Assembly (NCBI GenBank): GCA_002368955.1
Contig: DFDY01000156.1
Coordinates: 1-27,631, forward strand
DNA from: Bacteroidales bacterium UBA3816
GTDB taxonomy: Bacteria > Bacteroidota > Bacteroidia > Bacteroidales > P3
Reading direction: 5' to 3'
Length of the DNA stretch: 27,631 nt
Shown: piece after piece, positions 15,434-23,959 of the stretch
Layout of the letters: every line of letters begins with the position of its first letter
Numbering within the stretch: the stretch's first letter is position 1
Translations under genes and position numbers: made by a program
The notes under the pieces: generated by a model
Database searches by the model: none
Told to the model about the DNA's origin: nothing
Seen by the model: only the letters and a program-made list of their open reading frames with translations

Positions 15434-17992
15434 TTAGCGAACAATCAGTTTCTCAACTTTGCTGAATTTGTCGTTGGTGACGCGGACAAAGTAAGCACCC
15501 TTGGCCAGGTTGCTGACATTGATGGTCTGAGCAGAAGCAGCATTGAGGTTCTGGTTGTAAACCACACGGCCGCTCATGTCGATGAGCATGCAGTTGACCA
15601 TGCCTTCAACACCCTCGATGTTCAGGTTGACCTGAGAAGTAGCGGGGTTGGGTTGGAGGTTGAGGCGAACGTTAGCAGCAACGGGGTCGATGGAAACTTG
15701 GTACTCCTCGAAAGTATACTGGATAGTGTGGTCGGCATTGATGTTGGCAAAGGTGTAGGAAGCACTCCAGATGTTAGTGACGGAGTCATGGTACATATGA
15801 TAGTTGGGGTCGCCTTCCTCGGTGTCTTCATTCCAGGGCTGAACTTCCTGACCGTCGACAATGCAATGGGCAACTTTGAAACCAAAAGCACAGTCAGCGG
15901 TGAAAGTAGCGGAACCACCCTGAGCAGGAGTAACGGTCTCACCGCAGACTTCACGACCAGCATAGTAAACAGTGCCACCCTCGGTGTTCTCGCAGCTAAC
16001 TTGAATATTGTGACGAACCACTTCAGTTGCGGGGCCGACAATCATACGAATCATAGGATTGTATGCCTCATAAGCACTAGCAAAAGCGGTAGTACGTTCA
16101 GTGTGAATGGGGTCATTGATAAGAACCTGATACTGGTTGGGGGTAAAGAAGTTAGCATACTTGGCAGTAGCATCGTTGTTGGCAAAGTAGATGATGGTGT
16201 CATAGCCTTCGCGGGTGGGAGAAGCCATGCGATAGTAGCCCTGAGCCTCCTGAGCGGCTGCGAAGAAAGAGGGCTCCTCGATAGCATAGCCAATACGGTA
16301 GACGGTATTGGGGGTAAGAGCGGGCTGCTCGGGGAAGGGGATGTAGACGGTGTTGTACTGGCCCTGCTGCAGATAGCCATTGCTGTTACGGCCAATCACG
16401 TTGCTGTCATTGACGTCGGCATCGGTGACGGTTTTCACATTAGCACCAGTAGCAACGTTCGCGAAACTAACAGAATTGCCTTCGTAAGCATCCGAAAGGA
16501 GAACTGCAGAAAGTTTAGCACCAGTGGCGTGGTAACCTTCTACAGGAGAAGCAACGATTTCAACGCCTTTAACAACCCAGCCTTCGGGAACAGTCTGATC
16601 GGTAGTGTAACGGTTGGTAACCCAATAACCAGTGTTATAGAATTCAACATCCTGAGGATCGCTGGTCACATACCAGTTGGGTTCAACGTAGACATAACCA
16701 AAGACATAGTAGTTGTAGGGGCTGTAGATGAGCAGGCCGTTATCGTGGGCCCAACGGTACTCGTTGCTGCTGTTGGGGGTGGTCACCTGATAGTACATGG
16801 TGTCGTAGTTGACAGTGGTGCTGTCGGTTGAAACCTGTGCAAACATGAAGTTGTCACCTGCGGTAGCAGTGGGCAAAGGCATACCGGTGCCGTGGGCGGT
16901 GCCGTCGATGTAGCCATACCAGCCACGATATTCAAGAGAGTCGGCAAGCATCCAGCCAGCGCGGTCAGCAATGACAGAGATGCGGGTGTCGGTGGGGAGG
17001 TTACCGTTGTTGTAGGAGTCGATAAGGGTGGTTTGTTCGGCAGCGTCCATGTGGTAGATCTTAGCCTGCACATTGGTCTGATCCTCATAACCCGTGTTGA
17101 GAATGGTGGAGTACCAAGCGGGGTTGATGGTCAAGCCTTGGGGAACCATGGCATAGTTACCCTCAACATATTCCTGAGCATAGGTGCGGAAACGGTTCTG
17201 GGGGCCAGCGGTGACAGTCACATCGTCAAGGGCCCAGAAGTAACCGTAGGCATTACGGTTAGCGTCAAGAGATTTGTAGCGGATACGGATGGAAACATTA
17301 TGACCGGCGGCAGCGGTGGGAAGAGTGTAGGTGACGAAACCACGGAGTTGACCGTTGACATCAATATCAATACCGGTAACATTGATTTCCAATTCGTTCC
17401 AGCTGCTGCCATTGTTGATGGAGTAGTCAACGTAGCAGTAATCGTAGTATTTACGATAGAACTGATAGAAGTTGACATCGATAACGCCGGCATCAGTAGC
17501 GTCGATGTTGTCGATGCGGATGAAAGCGTTGAAGTTGCCAGAGTAAGGAGTACGCTGGTCATAGAGAGACATCATCATGAAACCATTCTCGGCCGAAGAA
17601 ACAGAGGTGTCAAGATAGTTCCGCAGGCCGGTGACAAAGTCCTGAATACCGCCGAAGTAGTTGGCAGCCAATGCGGAATAGGTCTCGGCCTCAGCGGTGA
17701 GGGTGGCATCATCAACATTGGCAATACGACGCCAAGTGGCAAAAGTGTAGTTCTCGGTGTGGCCTTCGAGACCGCCGGTGACAGTGCCGGTGGAGTAGCC
17801 ACTGTTGGCATGGGAGAAGTCAACAGAAACGAGAGGGGTAGCATCCTTGGTGAAGAGGGAGCTGCTGTAGTCGTTCTGGACCTGGGCTGCCGTGGTGGGA
17901 GCTTTGAACTCCTTCATGCGAGGAGTAGCCGTCTGTGCGAAAACAAAGGTAGCGCACAGGGCGAAAGTTAGAACCATTAATGTTTTTTTCAT
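15434..17992 (-). CDS. T9SS type A sorting domain protein with jelly-roll-like N-terminal domain (tandem paralogue 2)
   Basis: This 852-aa secreted protein is the close paralogue of the 857-aa gene downstream. It has a signal peptide (MKKTLMVLTFALCATFVFAQ), an N-terminal beta-sandwich of choice-of-anchor J type (VDFSHANSGYSTG to YFWALDDVTV, about 55-260), long beta-rich repeats, and a T9SS type A sorting domain (LQPNPATSQVNLNIEG, then NLAKGAYFVRVTNDKFS). Near-identical blocks include VQAKIYHMDAAEQTTLIDSY and EQPALTPNTVYRIGY. The protein is rich in Thr, Asn and Tyr and poor in Lys. Function is unknown; a surface or secreted binding protein is most likely. It has its own promoter about 115 bases upstream and its own terminator, so the paralogues can be expressed independently. 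Confidence 0.88.
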   Translation of the reverse strand: MKKTLMVLTFALCATFVFAQTATPRMKEFKAPTTAAQVQNDYSSSLFTKDATPLVSVDFSHANSGYSTGTVTGGLEGHTENYTFATWRRIANVDDATLTAEAETYSALAANYFGGIQDFVTGLRNYLDTSVSSAENGFMMMSLYDQRTPYSGNFNAFIRIDNIDATDAGVIDVNFYQFYRKYYDYCYVDYSINNGSSWNELEINVTGIDIDVNGQLRGFVTYTLPTAAAGHNVSIRIRYKSLDANRNAYGYFWALDDVTVTAGPQNRFRTYAQEYVEGNYAMVPQGLTINPAWYSTILNTGYEDQTNVQAKIYHMDAAEQTTLIDSYNNGNLPTDTRISVIADRAGWMLADSLEYRGWYGYIDGTAHGTGMPLPTATAGDNFMFAQVSTDSTTVNYDTMYYQVTTPNSSNEYRWAHDNGLLIYSPYNYYVFGYVYVEPNWYVTSDPQDVEFYNTGYWVTNRYTTDQTVPEGWVVKGVEIVASPVEGYHATGAKLSAVLLSDAYEGNSVSFANVATGANVKTVTDADVNDSNVIGRNSNGYLQQGQYNTVYIPFPEQPALTPNTVYRIGYAIEEPSFFAAAQEAQGYYRMASPTREGYDTIIYFANNDATAKYANFFTPNQYQVLINDPIHTERTTAFASAYEAYNPMIRMIVGPATEVVRHNIQVSCENTEGGTVYYAGREVCGETVTPAQGGSATFTADCAFGFKVAHCIVDGQEVQPWNEDTEEGDPNYHMYHDSVTNIWSASYTFANINADHTIQYTFEEYQVSIDPVAANVRLNLQPNPATSQVNLNIEGVEGMVNCMLIDMSGRVVYNQNLNAASAQTINVSNLAKGAYFVRVTNDKFSKVEKLIVR

Positions 17993-18533
17993 TGTTGTTT
18001 GTAATTTTGATGAATAATTAAATTTTCACTTTATATGCTTCAAAACTCTCATCCACAAATTCTTGCGTCATTGCTTAGAGGGTTTATTCACTTTCATTAA
18101 ATCGTTGCAAATATATAGCATTTTTTTGACATAGAGAAATTTTTTTGAGTTTTTTGAGATTTTTAGAATTTAGGCGGCGACAGGGGGTGTGCAGGTGATG
18201 GCGTCCACATAGCGGCCGCCCCCTACCTGCCTAACGACTGCCACCGGCTGCCCTTCAGTCTCTTCCCCCGCCGAGGCCCTTTGGAAATCAATAGGTTGCA
18301 GAAAAGCCTCATTATCACAACCATCCACACATCCACCACCCACTGACAACCCGTTACATCACCACTTCCTGAACCATACCCCGACGCTACCGAGTCGCTT
18401 TGGAAACGGCGAGACAGCGTCGGAATAGCCGAGAAGGAAAAAGCCGATAGCGTGGGGGCTAGAGAAATAAAATGTGACTCGATGCAATAAAAAACGAAAA
18501 AAGGAGTTAGTAAGAAATGATAAACGAATGTGA
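17993..18533. other. 541-base intergenic region without a recognised gene
   Basis: The first 130 bases are the AT-rich leader and promoter of the minus-strand T9SS gene. From about 18170 the sequence becomes GC-rich and unlike the other spacers, yet every frame is interrupted. One perfect 8-bp stem with a 27-base loop is visible (ccgacgct 18381-18388, agcgtcgg 18416-18423). The last 60 bases are A-rich and lead into the TPR lipoprotein. No promoter matching TAnnTTTG is seen for that gene. A decayed gene or a non-coding RNA is possible, but I see nothing that decides it. Confidence 0.5.
18107..18115 (-). promoter_or_regulatory. Bacteroidota -7 element for T9SS paralogue 2
   Basis: The minus strand reads TATATTTGC about 115 bases upstream of the start. 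The flanking bases (caaaaaaatgc before it and aac after it) repeat those around the HU -7 element at 426-434. Confidence 0.6.
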
Positions 18534-19856
18534 ATGAAAAATAAAATTTATATTTTATCCATACTATTAATATGTGCCTCTTGCGCCTCTCGGCCCAAGA
18601 GCAGCGCCCCGGCAGACACGCGCTTTCAGCGCAAGCCCCTAGTGGAGGTGACGGAGGCGCAGCTGAAGACTGAGGCCGCGCAGATAGAGGCCACTACACA
18701 GTTGCTGATAGGCAAGCCGCAGGAGGCGGTAGAGGCCTACCAAAAGATACTGAAGGAGAACCCCGGCTACGCGCCGGCGCACTACGAGTTGGGCAAGATC
18801 TACCTGGCAGTGGGGTGGCTGGACAGTGCCCTGAGCCACACGCAGCAGGCTTTCCTCGCGCAGAGCGACAACTTGTGGTACGAGTTGCAGCTGACGCAAA
18901 TCTACGAGCGTCAGCACGATGCGAAGAACTTGACGGCCACGTGGGAAGACATCGTGCGCCGCAACCCCAACCGACCAGACCTCTATTACGACCTCTCCAA
19001 TGCCTATTTGATGTCCAGCAATGTAACGGCCAGCATAGAGGTGCTCGACCGCGTGGAAAAACGTTTCGGGGTGACGGAGGCGGTGTCGCTACAGAAGCAG
19101 AAGTTGTGGTCGGCACTGAACAAGCCGGAGAAGGCCCGCAAGGAGTTGGAAAAGCTGGCCGAGGCCATGCCCAACGAGAGCCGCTACAACGCCATCTTGG
19201 CCGAGACCTATATGAAAGAGAAGAACTATGGCAAGGCCCTACAATACTATAACCGCATTCTGGAAAGCAATCCCGAGGATGAGAACATTCACATTTCACT
19301 GGCTTCGTGCTACCTGGACATGGGCAACTTGGAACAGTGCTACCGCCATGCGCGGCTGGGGCTGACCAATAGGGAGGTGAGCTGCAGCGATAGACTGACC
19401 TACTTGGTGGAGTTTTTGCACAACAAGAGCTTTTTCATGGCCTACAGCAAGCCCTGCCTGCTGCTGGCCGACACCATAGCGCAGCAGTGCGCGGGCAGCA
19501 GCGAGCACGCCTTTCTCTATGGCCAGATACTGGCCTCGCAGGAGCGTTTTGGCGAGGCGGCAGAGCAGTTTGCGCTGAAACTGGCCGAGGACAAGAGCCG
19601 CTACGAGGTGTGGGAGGCCCTGCTGGTTTGCGAGAGCATGGCGGGCAAGGGCAATGCCGCCCTGATGGAGCACGCCCACGAGGCAGCCGAGTTGTTCCCC
19701 CTGCACCTGCTGCCCTACTTGGTGCTGGTGGAGGGCTATGCCGAACAAGGCGACTGCGAGCAGGCAAACCGCTACATGGAGCGGTGCCAAATGGTGGCCC
19801 CCGGGGACAACCGAGTGAAAGAACTTAATCAAACCCTGAAAGAGAAATGTCAATAA
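18534..19856 (+). CDS. Tetratricopeptide repeat lipoprotein
   Basis: This 440-aa predicted lipoprotein has a signal peptide ending in a lipobox with Cys17 (LLICASCAS). At least six TPR hairpins follow, for example EAVEAYQKILKENPGYAPAH, YELGKIYLAVGWLDSALSH, DLYYDLSNAYLMSSNVTAS and YGKALQYYNRILESNPEDEN, filling about residues 50-430. TPR proteins of this type act as scaffolds at the outer membrane. The gene opens a plus-strand run: the DUF4292 gene overlaps its end by 10 bases. The same TPR-DUF4292 order is common in Bacteroidota, usually followed by an EnvC-like peptidase, so a role in envelope or peptidoglycan maintenance is a fair inference. Confidence 0.88.
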   Translation: MKNKIYILSILLICASCASRPKSSAPADTRFQRKPLVEVTEAQLKTEAAQIEATTQLLIGKPQEAVEAYQKILKENPGYAPAHYELGKIYLAVGWLDSALSHTQQAFLAQSDNLWYELQLTQIYERQHDAKNLTATWEDIVRRNPNRPDLYYDLSNAYLMSSNVTASIEVLDRVEKRFGVTEAVSLQKQKLWSALNKPEKARKELEKLAEAMPNESRYNAILAETYMKEKNYGKALQYYNRILESNPEDENIHISLASCYLDMGNLEQCYRHARLGLTNREVSCSDRLTYLVEFLHNKSFFMAYSKPCLLLADTIAQQCAGSSEHAFLYGQILASQERFGEAAEQFALKLAEDKSRYEVWEALLVCESMAGKGNAALMEHAHEAAELFPLHLLPYLVLVEGYAEQGDCEQANRYMERCQMVAPGDNRVKELNQTLKEKCQ

Positions 19857-20380
19857 ACCGCCTTTTTGCTGCCGTCCTGGCGTTGCTGTTGCTGGCAGCC
19901 GGCTGCCGAAGCCAGCGGGAGGCTTCGCGCCCCGTCCCGCCGTCACCGTCCGTAGAGGAGACCCCCGGAACGGTTCCGCACTACACGCCCCGCTACTACA
20001 CCGCCAACTTCACCGGCTCGGCCGAGGGATACACGGCCAACGGCCAAATTCGCATACAGGCAGACAGCATAGTATGGCTGAGCGCCTCCAAGGTAATCGA
20101 GCTGGCCCGCGCCCGTTTCACGCCCGACTCGGTGCTGATATATGTGAAGGTGCTCAACCGCAGTTTCCAAGGCACCTACATGGATGTCTACAAGCGATTC
20201 CACTACCGCACCACTTTCGACGAGCTGTATCAGACCCTTATGTCCGACGATGCCGAGGCACAGCTGGCCGCCATCATAGGCAAGTTTGGGGTGGAGGTAG
20301 AGCTCCACATGGACCCGATGAAGGAGGTGGAGCAGCTGAATTTCCCCATCGCCATCCCCGCCAGAAGCAATCCGCTTTGA
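19847..20380 (+). CDS. DUF4292 domain lipoprotein
   Basis: This 177-aa lipoprotein has a signal peptide and lipobox (LLAAGC, Cys20), a Pro-rich linker to about residue 45, and a DUF4292 domain recognised by YTANFTGSAEGYTANGQIRI, the segment WLSASKVIELARARFTPDS and YMDVYKRFHYRTTFDE. The DUF4292 fold is thought to resemble LolA/LolB lipoprotein carriers, so lipid or lipoprotein handling is possible but not shown. At 177 aa it is shorter than many family members (about 250 aa); the C-terminal half of the LolA-like barrel seems missing, and the next gene may supply a related fold. It overlaps the TPR gene by 10 bases and lies 17 bases before the next gene. Confidence 0.85.
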   Translation: MSINRLFAAVLALLLLAAGCRSQREASRPVPPSPSVEETPGTVPHYTPRYYTANFTGSAEGYTANGQIRIQADSIVWLSASKVIELARARFTPDSVLIYVKVLNRSFQGTYMDVYKRFHYRTTFDELYQTLMSDDAEAQLAAIIGKFGVEVELHMDPMKEVEQLNFPIAIPARSNPL

Positions 20381-20397
20381 CCACATAAACACACAAC

Positions 20398-21180
20398 ATG
20401 AAAAAGATTTTGTTCACCCTCATGACCCTTGGCCTGCTGACATCGCTGCAGGCACAGACGGACCAGCCAACCCCTGCCGAACAGGGCGACACGCTGCTGG
20501 CTGCCAGAATTATAGACACCTATTTGCGGACAATTGATTTCACCCCCCTGCTGGGAGACAGCATGCTGTGCGTGGAATCGTATGTGGTGGACCGAAGCCA
20601 CCCGGAGGACACAATGAAGGTGTATCACTGGTACATGAACAACCGCCGGGTGCGCATAGAGATGTGGCAGGACGGGATGATGCAAGAGGGCTACTACAGC
20701 GACGGCAAGCGGCTGTTTCGCCGTTTTCAGAACAAAGTGCGCGCATGGCAGGACATAGCGCAAATAACTTTCTATGAATATACGATGCCGCTGGATGTGC
20801 GCGGGGCACTATACGACTGGCGTACCAAAGGGGCCGAGGTATCGTATGCGGGGAGATTTACGTTAGACAACAAGGCGGTGCACCGCATCTTTGTGTCGTC
20901 GCCCAAGATGTTTGACCGCTACTACTTCTTTGAGGTGGAGAGCGGCCTGCTGTTTATGCTCACCGAGCAGGAACATATTTACGGCGACGGCAAACCCTAC
21001 AAGAACGCGCAGCGCATTGACTGGCGCGCGTGGCACGAGTTTACGCCCTTCTACGGGCACCTGGTGCCCACGATAGAGTCATACCAGTATGACCAATCGC
21101 AGATTGTCATCACTCACCGCCGCTATCATTTCGAGGCGGGTCAGCCCAAACTGTTCACCGAAGACTACCACAAAATGTAA
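20398..21180 (+). CDS. Secreted LolA-like hypothetical protein
   Basis: This 260-aa exported protein has a cleavable signal peptide (MKKILFTLMTLGLLTSLQAQ). The mature part alternates short strands rich in Tyr, Trp and Arg, as in VYHWYMNNRRVRIEMWQDG, MMQEGYYSDGKRLFRRF and YYFFEVESGLLFMLTEQE. This pattern is like LolA/LolB-type or outer-membrane lipoprotein-sorting barrels, where a half-barrel binds a lipid. I do not recognise the family with certainty. It lies 17 bases after the DUF4292 gene and 9 bases before tadA, so it belongs to the same transcript. It occupies the place where an EnvC-like peptidase gene usually follows DUF4292. Confidence 0.75.
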   Translation: MKKILFTLMTLGLLTSLQAQTDQPTPAEQGDTLLAARIIDTYLRTIDFTPLLGDSMLCVESYVVDRSHPEDTMKVYHWYMNNRRVRIEMWQDGMMQEGYYSDGKRLFRRFQNKVRAWQDIAQITFYEYTMPLDVRGALYDWRTKGAEVSYAGRFTLDNKAVHRIFVSSPKMFDRYYFFEVESGLLFMLTEQEHIYGDGKPYKNAQRIDWRAWHEFTPFYGHLVPTIESYQYDQSQIVITHRRYHFEAGQPKLFTEDYHKM

Positions 21181-21189
21181 CGCGCCGAC

Positions 21190-21639
21190 ATGTCCATCTT
21201 TGACCATCCAGACGAGTTCTATATGCAGCAGGCTCTGCGCGAGGCCAAGGCCGCCTTTGAGGAGGATGAGATTCCGGTGGGGGCGGTCATCGTCAGCGGC
21301 GACCGCATCATTGCCCGTGCCCACAACAATACCGAGCGGCTGCACGACGTGACGGCCCACGCCGAGATGCTGGCTTTCACCGCTGCCACCAACCACCTGG
21401 GTGCAAAATATCTGACGGACTGCACGCTGTATGTGACCTTGGAGCCCTGCGTGATGTGTGCCGGGGCAGCGGGATGGACCCAAATAGGGCGCATAGTGTA
21501 CGGTGCCAGCGACCCCAAACGGGGGTTTGAGCGGCTGGGCCGCGCCATGCTGCACCCCAAGACGGTGGTGGAGAACGGCCTGATGAAGGAGGAATGTGAG
21601 CAGCTGCTGAAGGACTTCTTCCAACAACACAGAAAATAA
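21190..21639 (+). CDS. tadA: tRNA-specific adenosine deaminase TadA
   Basis: This 149-aa zinc enzyme converts adenosine 34 of tRNA-Arg(ACG) to inosine, which widens codon reading. The cytidine/deoxycytidylate deaminase fold shows the zinc and proton-shuttle motif HAEM (His57, Glu59) and the second zinc motif PCVMC (Cys87, Cys90). The TadA-like start EFYMQQALREAKAAFEEDEI and IPVGAVIV are present. The conserved GASDPKRG stretch supports TadA over guanine deaminase. The length is normal for Bacteroidota TadA. It follows the LolA-like gene after 9 bases and precedes the nucleotidyltransferase by 33 bases. Guanine or other nucleoside deaminases share the fold, so a small doubt remains. Confidence 0.92.
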   Translation: MSIFDHPDEFYMQQALREAKAAFEEDEIPVGAVIVSGDRIIARAHNNTERLHDVTAHAEMLAFTAATNHLGAKYLTDCTLYVTLEPCVMCAGAAGWTQIGRIVYGASDPKRGFERLGRAMLHPKTVVENGLMKEECEQLLKDFFQQHRK

Positions 21640-21672
21640 CTTGGTTGAAATATAAACAATAAATAAATCAAT

Positions 21673-22566
21673 ATGAAACCTACATTATTAGTTCTTGCTG
21701 CCGGAATGGGCAGCCGCTACGGCGGGCTGAAACAGATGGACGGCGTGGGTCCCAATGGTGAAATCATCATGGACTACTCCGTCAACGACGCCATCCGCGC
21801 CGGATTTGGCAAGGTGGTGTTTGTCATCCGCCACAGTTTTGCCGAAGAGTTTAAGCAGAAAATCAACGCAGAGCATTTTGGCAACCGCATCGAGGTGGAG
21901 TATGTCTACCAAGAGCTGGACAAACTGCCTGCCGGATTTACGGTTCCGGAAGGGCGCGAGAAGCCCTGGGGCACCAATCATGCCATCCTGATGGCCAAAG
22001 AGGCCATACATGAGCCTTTCGCCATCATCAATGCCGACGACTTCTATGGGCGCGACGGCTTTATGGTGATAGGCGAGTATCTGCGCAACCTGGAGAACGC
22101 CAAGGGGCAGTACTGCATGGTGGGCTACCGCCTGGAGAACACGCTCAGCGAGAACGGCACGGTGTCGCGCGGCGTGTGCAACATCGACGCCAACGGCCAC
22201 TTGGTGGGCATGACGGAGCGTACCAGCATCGGCCGCAACGCCCAAGGGACCATCGAGTTTAAGGATGCCGACGGAAGTATGCACCCCCTGGCCCCCGACA
22301 CGACGGTTTCGATGAACCTGTTCGGCTTCACGCCCGACTATCTGGAACAGAGCGAGAAGCTGTTTGTGGACTGGCTGAAGGAACACGGCCAGGAGATGAA
22401 ATCGGAATACTACATACCTTTTGCCGTCAACACGTTCATCAACAACGGCAGTGCCACCATGAAGGTGCTGAAGACCACGGCGCAATGGTTCGGCGTGACC
22501 TACAAGGAAGACCGCCCCATGGTGGTGGAGCGCCTGAGAAAACTGCACGAAGAGGGCGTCTATTGA
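21673..22566 (+). CDS. Sugar-phosphate nucleotidyltransferase (NDP-sugar pyrophosphorylase-like)
   Basis: This 297-aa enzyme has the nucleotidyltransferase Rossmann-like fold of glucose-1-phosphate thymidylyl- and uridylyltransferases. Residues 7-20 give the nucleotide-binding loop LAAGMGSRYGGLKQ. Asn120-Ala-Asp122-Asp123 (NADDFYGRDGF) provides the metal-binding aspartate. FGFTPDY and the late segment KSEYYIPFAVNTFI are typical of the family. There is no left-handed helix acyltransferase domain. The sugar and nucleotide cannot be told from the sequence. It ends in TGATG, overlapping the next start by one base, so translation is coupled to the methyltransferase-like gene. Confidence 0.88.
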   Translation: MKPTLLVLAAGMGSRYGGLKQMDGVGPNGEIIMDYSVNDAIRAGFGKVVFVIRHSFAEEFKQKINAEHFGNRIEVEYVYQELDKLPAGFTVPEGREKPWGTNHAILMAKEAIHEPFAIINADDFYGRDGFMVIGEYLRNLENAKGQYCMVGYRLENTLSENGTVSRGVCNIDANGHLVGMTERTSIGRNAQGTIEFKDADGSMHPLAPDTTVSMNLFGFTPDYLEQSEKLFVDWLKEHGQEMKSEYYIPFAVNTFINNGSATMKVLKTTAQWFGVTYKEDRPMVVERLRKLHEEGVY

Positions 22567-23777
22567 TGGACTCCTTGGGAGAAATAATAGCCTTTGCCCG
22601 TGACCACCAAGGGGAGGAGCCGCTGAGACTGCTGCTGCAACAGGAGCGGTTTCCGGCGGTTGACCTGCGGCTGGTGGCCCAGCAGATGGAAGGCATGAAG
22701 CAAGCGTCGGCCAAATGGCCGACGCTTGCCCATTGCGCCGATTATTTCTTTCCGCCACGCCTCAACCGCGAGCAGAGCTCGTCGGAAGCCACGGCACGTT
22801 ATAAGGCCACGCTGTTCGAGGCACTGAATTGCCACACCTTTGCCGACCTGACAGGCGGCATGGGGGTGGACACCTATTTCTTGTCCACAAAGGCTCGCCA
22901 GGGGGATTACTTTGAACTGGACACAGAGCTGTTTGCCCTCACTCAGCGGAACCTGCAATGCCTTGGGGTAGCAAACGTAGAATGCCACAGGGGCGACTGC
23001 GTGGCTTTTCTGCAATCCCATGACGGCACCTTCGACCTTCTTTTCATAGACCCCGCACGGCGCGACAGTCAAGGGCGAAAAGTGGCAGCCTTTGAGGACT
23101 GCACGCCCAATCTGTTGGACAATCTGGAGCTGCTGCGCAGCCGTTGCCGCCACCTGATGGTGAAAGCCTCGCCCATGATTGACATCCACCAGGCCCTCCT
23201 GCAGCTAGGGGAGGTCGCCGAGGTGCATGTTGTGGCACTGCACAACGAGTGCAAGGAGGTGCTTTTTGTGCTGCCCGGAGACCTTCGGCCCTCGCCGACA
23301 GCTCCTGAACTGACCTTCCATTGTGTGGAAATCGGACCGGCAGCACCCGCTGGCTTCACTTTCCGACCAGCGGAGGAGAGCGACGCTGCCGCCACCTTTG
23401 CCACCCGCATGGGGTCCTATCTCTACGAGCCCAATGCCGCCATCATGAAAGGGGGCGGCTTCAGACTGGTCAGCGCCCGATACGGCCTGGACAAACTGGC
23501 ACGCAACACACACCTATACACCGCCGACCGGCTAATAGAGGATTTCCCCGGGCGCACTTTTCACGTGCTGACGGAGGTGCCGCTCAACGCCAAGAAGATA
23601 GCCCCCCTCCTGCCCGACCACAAGGCACATGTGGTCACGCGCAACTACCCCATGCCCGCCACCGAGCTGCAAAGGAAACTGAAACTGACCGAAGGGGGCA
23701 ACCGCTTCGTCGTTGCTGCCACACTGGGCAGCACGCCCGCCGGATGGCTCTGCGAAGAAATAAAAACAACACCCTAG
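22566..23777 (+). CDS. SAM-dependent methyltransferase with C-terminal THUMP-like domain
   Basis: This 403-aa protein is a class I methyltransferase of the THUMP-like family in Bacteroidota, probably acting on RNA. The N-terminal helical part (1-85) precedes the SAM loop FADLTGGMGVDT (92-103), an acidic strand end FELDTE, and the motif FIDPARRDSQGRK (160-172), in place of the NPPY/DPPR of other RNA methyltransferases. A C-terminal region (about 270-400) with FRPAEESDAAATFATRMGS and the ending LGSTPAGWLC matches the THUMP-like domain. The ATG at 22566 is chosen because it overlaps the previous stop; longer in-frame extensions would overlap the upstream gene heavily. Substrate unknown. Confidence 0.88.
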   Translation: MDSLGEIIAFARDHQGEEPLRLLLQQERFPAVDLRLVAQQMEGMKQASAKWPTLAHCADYFFPPRLNREQSSSEATARYKATLFEALNCHTFADLTGGMGVDTYFLSTKARQGDYFELDTELFALTQRNLQCLGVANVECHRGDCVAFLQSHDGTFDLLFIDPARRDSQGRKVAAFEDCTPNLLDNLELLRSRCRHLMVKASPMIDIHQALLQLGEVAEVHVVALHNECKEVLFVLPGDLRPSPTAPELTFHCVEIGPAAPAGFTFRPAEESDAAATFATRMGSYLYEPNAAIMKGGGFRLVSARYGLDKLARNTHLYTADRLIEDFPGRTFHVLTEVPLNAKKIAPLLPDHKAHVVTRNYPMPATELQRKLKLTEGGNRFVVAATLGSTPAGWLCEEIKTTP

Positions 23778-23780
23778 TCT

Positions 23781-23955
23781 ATGCTCAGCGAATTCATAAC
23801 CACCCCGACCGCTTTTCCATTGACTTACGGCGTCCCATGGGAAATCACCAACCACCTGTGTGAAATCCTAAACCGACTCATTCAAAATCTCGACGACAGC
23901 TATGCTATCGCCAATGGTCAAACGTCTACAACTCATCGAACAAGACCCATTATAA
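23781..23955 (+). pseudogene. Probable gene debris between the methyltransferase and VOC genes
   Basis: This 183-base gap holds a short frame from ATG 23799-side region starting at 23781 (MLSEFITTPTAFPLTYGVPW, then EITNHLCEILNRLIQNLDDS) that looks like the N-terminus of an LpxA-like acyltransferase or GlmU-related protein, cut off after about 46 residues. It is followed in another frame by MVKRLQLIEQDPL and a stop (23914-23955), which resembles the first residues of a glycogen branching enzyme. Both readings are from memory of family starts, so the identities are weak. The observation that two start-like fragments sit without their bodies is firmer. An intact small protein of 61 aa is the alternative. 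Confidence 0.35.
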
Positions 23956-23959
23956 CCAT

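Noticed and set aside
15653..16831. Long plus-strand frame of 392 codons opposite the 852-aa T9SS gene
   Set aside because: It is the antisense shadow of a strongly supported coding sequence; its translation is Val/Gly/Asn-rich and has no motif. The same holds for 16892-17971.
21688..22758. Minus-strand frame of 356 codons opposite the nucleotidyltransferase
   Set aside because: Antisense shadow of a complete gene with recognisable motifs; His/Ala-rich translation without any family signature.
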